Of a stretch of DNA of 8,348 bases, positions 7,081-8,348 are shown piece by piece. The DNA comes from Lysobacterales bacterium UBA2790. Lineage in GTDB: Bacteria > Pseudomonadota > Gammaproteobacteria > Xanthomonadales > Xanthomonadaceae. Where the stretch lies: positions 1 to 8,348 of the forward strand of contig DEHW01000223.1 of the NCBI GenBank assembly GCA_002352135.1. Reading direction: 5' to 3'. The stretch's first letter is position 1. Each line of letters opens with the position of its first letter. The translations under genes were made by a program, and so were the position numbers. Under the pieces are notes generated by a model. The model was not told the origin of the DNA and ran no database searches. It saw only the letters and a list, made by a program, of their open reading frames with translations.

Positions 7081-7608
7081 ATGTCTCGTGTTGCCAAGAA
7101 GCCAATTCAGCTTGCCAAGGGCGTTGAGTTGTTGCGTGACGGTTCCTCTTTGACCATTAAGGGACCGAAGGGAAGTCTTTCGACCGCTGCGCCCGCTGGC
7201 GTGTCGGTCGCTGCGGAAAATGGCGTTATCGCTATTAGTGCGGATTCATCGGATAGGATCGCCATGGCGGGCACATTGCGCGCGCTGCTGGCGAACATGG
7301 TCCAGGGTGTGTCTGAAGGGTATGCTCGGAAGTTGGAGTTGGTTGGCGTGGGCTACCGCGCTTCGGTTGCTGGCCGCGATCTGAATCTGTCGCTTGGCTT
7401 TTCGCATCCAGTCGTCTTCAACGCTCCGGATGGCATTACTTTGGAGACTCCGTCACAGACGGAAATCCTGGTCAAGGGTTCGGACAAGCAGATGGTGGGG
7501 CAGGTTGCTGCGAAGATTCGTGCGTTCCGTCCACCGGAGCCCTATAAGGGCAAGGGCGTTCGATATGCGGGCGAGAAGATCATCATGAAGGAAGCGAAGA
7601 AGGCCTAA
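7081..7608 (+). CDS. rplF: 50S ribosomal protein L6
   Basis: The product is 175 residues (177 in E. coli). L6 is made of two similar alpha/beta domains and lies near the sarcin-ricin loop, where the translation GTPases bind. The first domain has the start [17 protein letters not shown] and [11 protein letters not shown] (24-34). The linker and second domain have [20 protein letters not shown] (85-104), LGFSHPVVF (105-113) and the L6 signature [16 protein letters not shown] (150-165), with a lysine-rich tail. AGGAG (7070-7074) is 6 nt before the ATG. The stop codon lies in the loop of a small hairpin that overlaps a second one covering the rplR binding site. Confidence 0.98.
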   Translation: MSRVAKKPIQLAKGVELLRDGSSLTIKGPKGSLSTAAPAGVSVAAENGVIAISADSSDRIAMAGTLRALLANMVQGVSEGYARKLELVGVGYRASVAGRDLNLSLGFSHPVVFNAPDGITLETPSQTEILVKGSDKQMVGQVAAKIRAFRPPEPYKGKGVRYAGEKIIMKEAKKA

Positions 7609-7626
7609 CGGCCTCCGCTTTCGGAG
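7601..7626 (+). promoter_or_regulatory. Two overlapping hairpins at the rplF/rplR junction
   Basis: AGGCC (7601-7605) can pair with GGCCT (7610-7614) around the loop TAAC, which contains the rplF stop codon. CTCCG (7613-7617) can pair with CGGAG (7622-7626) around the loop CTTT. The second stem sequesters GGAG (7623-7626), the rplR ribosome-binding site 7 nt before its ATG. The two stems share positions 7613-7614, so they cannot both form in full. This suggests that rplR translation is tied to ribosomes reaching the rplF stop. The complementarity is exact; any function is inferred, and short stems like these can arise by chance. Confidence 0.45.
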
Positions 7627-7633
7627 AATTGTC

Positions 7634-7987
7634 ATGGAAAAGAAAATTGCTCGACTGCGTCGCGCTAAAACAACTCGGTCACACATTCGCGAACTGGGCG
7701 TAAATCGTCTGTCTGTTATTCGTAGCGGGCAGCACATGTACGCACAAGTCTTTACTGCTGATGGCTCGCGGGTTCTGGCATCTGCCTCGACCCTTGAGGC
7801 TGACATCAAGGCCGGCCTTTCCGGTTGCAAAAACAAAGAGGCCGCCGCGAAGGTTGGTCGTGTCGTAGCCGAGCGCGCTTTGGCTGCTGGTGTTGAGACT
7901 GTCGCGTTCGATCGTTCTGGTTTCCGTTACCACGGTCGAATTCAGTCGCTAGCTGACGCTGCTCGTGAAGCCGGCCTGAAGTTCTAA
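7634..7987 (+). CDS. rplR: 50S ribosomal protein L18
   Basis: The product is 117 residues, the E. coli length. L18 binds 5S rRNA with L5 and attaches it to 23S rRNA. The arginine-rich amino terminus [20 protein letters not shown] (3-22) is the flexible 5S-binding tail. [17 protein letters not shown] (24-40) is the first strand pair, and the C-terminal [20 protein letters not shown] (92-111) followed by EAGLKF is strongly conserved in the family. The ATG at 7634 follows GGAG (7623-7626), which can be hidden in a local stem. rpsE begins after a 59-bp gap, the widest within the cluster. Confidence 0.97.
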   Translation: MEKKIARLRRAKTTRSHIRELGVNRLSVIRSGQHMYAQVFTADGSRVLASASTLEADIKAGLSGCKNKEAAAKVGRVVAERALAAGVETVAFDRSGFRYHGRIQSLADAAREAGLKF

Positions 7988-8009
7988 TCGTTGCTACTAA
8001 CAACTACAA

Positions 8010-8024
8010 GCGGCTCTGTGCCGT
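8010..8024 (+). other. Small hairpin in the rplR-rpsE gap
   Basis: CGGC (8011-8014) pairs with GCCG (8020-8023) around TCTGT, with a possible flanking G-T pair. A short run TTTT follows at 8030-8033, inside CATTTTGAG, but the stem is too short to be a convincing terminator, and rpsE must still be expressed. The rest of 7988-8046 shows no recognisable promoter. Confidence 0.25.
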
Positions 8025-8046
8025 AAGCATTTTGAGAGTCTGAACA

Positions 8047-8348
8047 ATGAGCACAAATGATCGCGATAACAGCGATGGCATGCTGGAAAAGTTGGTTGCC
8101 GTCAATCGTGTGTCCAAGACCGTCAAGGGTGGCCGACAGTTCACCTTTACCGCGCTGACTGTGGTTGGTGACGGTGCCGGTCGGGTTGGATTCGGTTACG
8201 GCAAAGCGCGCGAAGTCCCCGTGGCGATTTCGAAGTCAATGGAATACGCCCGCAAGGCGATGGTCAGCGTTGATCTGAACGGCGGTACGCTCTGGTATGC
8301 CATCAAGGCAAACCACGGCGCGGCGCGTGTCTACATGCAGCCTGCCTC
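8047..8348 (+). CDS. rpsE: 30S ribosomal protein S5, N-terminal part (cut by window end)
   Basis: The first 100 codons are present and the gene runs off the window. S5 lines the mRNA entry channel with S3 and S4 and contributes to decoding accuracy. The double-stranded-RNA-binding-like domain is visible from [20 protein letters not shown] (13-32) through [20 protein letters not shown] (34-53), then [19 protein letters not shown]. The loop VSKTVKGG (22-29), where spectinomycin-resistance changes occur in E. coli, is intact. The segment [20 protein letters not shown] (81-100) resembles my memory of Xanthomonadales S5 more than E. coli S5. GAGAG (8034-8038) lies 8 nt before the ATG. The first dozen residues, rich in Asp, Asn and Ser, are poorly conserved as usual. 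Confidence 0.96.
   Translation, partial: MSTNDRDNSDGMLEKLVAVNRVSKTVKGGRQFTFTALTVVGDGAGRVGFGYGKAREVPVAISKSMEYARKAMVSVDLNGGTLWYAIKANHGAARVYMQPA

Noticed and set aside
1..8348. Search for CRISPR repeats, tRNA or rRNA genes, insertion sequences, toxin-antitoxin or defence genes
   Set aside because: The window is almost entirely accounted for by intact ribosomal-protein genes; no spaced repeats, cloverleaf-like RNA, transposase or foreign-looking gene is present.

Overview
This window is a stretch of a bacterial chromosome carrying the S10 and spc ribosomal-protein gene clusters, all on the + strand. It starts in the last codons of a tuf (EF-Tu) gene and ends inside rpsE. The order is tuf(3' end)-rpsJ-rplC-rplD-rplW-rplB-rpsS-rplV-rpsC-rplP-rpmC-rpsQ-rplN-rplX-rplE-rpsN-rpsH-rplF-rplR-rpsE(5' part). 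The proteins look gammaproteobacterial. Several variants (S10 with ...[19 protein letters not shown]4 with GGGARHG in its tunnel loop, S5 with [19 protein letters not shown]) resemble what I remember of Xanthomonadales (Lysobacterales). The tuf-rpsJ junction also fits that order, whereas in E. coli tufA is not followed by rpsJ. Order-level assignment is from memory and is moderately confident; I cannot name a genus.

Layout. 1-27 is the end of tuf. 28-109 is the longest non-coding stretch and holds a perfect 10-bp GC-rich hairpin (49-76) ahead of rpsJ. 110-5044 carries the eleven S10-cluster genes, and 5060-8348 carries the spc-cluster genes rplN to rpsE. Gaps between genes are mostly 8-25 bp. 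The exceptions are two stop/start overlaps (rplD/rplW ATGA, rplP/rpmC TAATG) and two wider gaps (41 bp before rpsH, 59 bp before rpsE). Only 15 bp separate rpsQ from rplN, so no promoter is visible where E. coli begins its separate spc operon. The whole window could be read as one transcript continuing from tuf. No gene-free stretch exceeds 300 bases.

Function. S10, S19, S3, S17, S14, S8 and S5 belong to the 30S subunit. L3, L4, L23, L2, L22, L16, L29, L14, L24, L5, L6 and L18 belong to the 50S subunit. Together they include the peptidyl-transferase supports (L2, L3, L16), the exit-tunnel constriction (L4, L22), the tunnel rim (L23, L24, L29), the 5S rRNA complex (L5, L18), the mRNA entry channel (S3, S5) and the 30S head (S10, S14, S19). 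All reading frames are intact and near normal family length, with no frameshift, insertion element or foreign gene.

I found no new biological system here. The points worth a second look are regulatory: the short hairpin-bearing leader before rpsJ, two mutually exclusive small hairpins that bury the rplR ribosome-binding site, the merged S10/spc junction, and a few residue changes at antibiotic-relevant or modified positions in L3 and L4.
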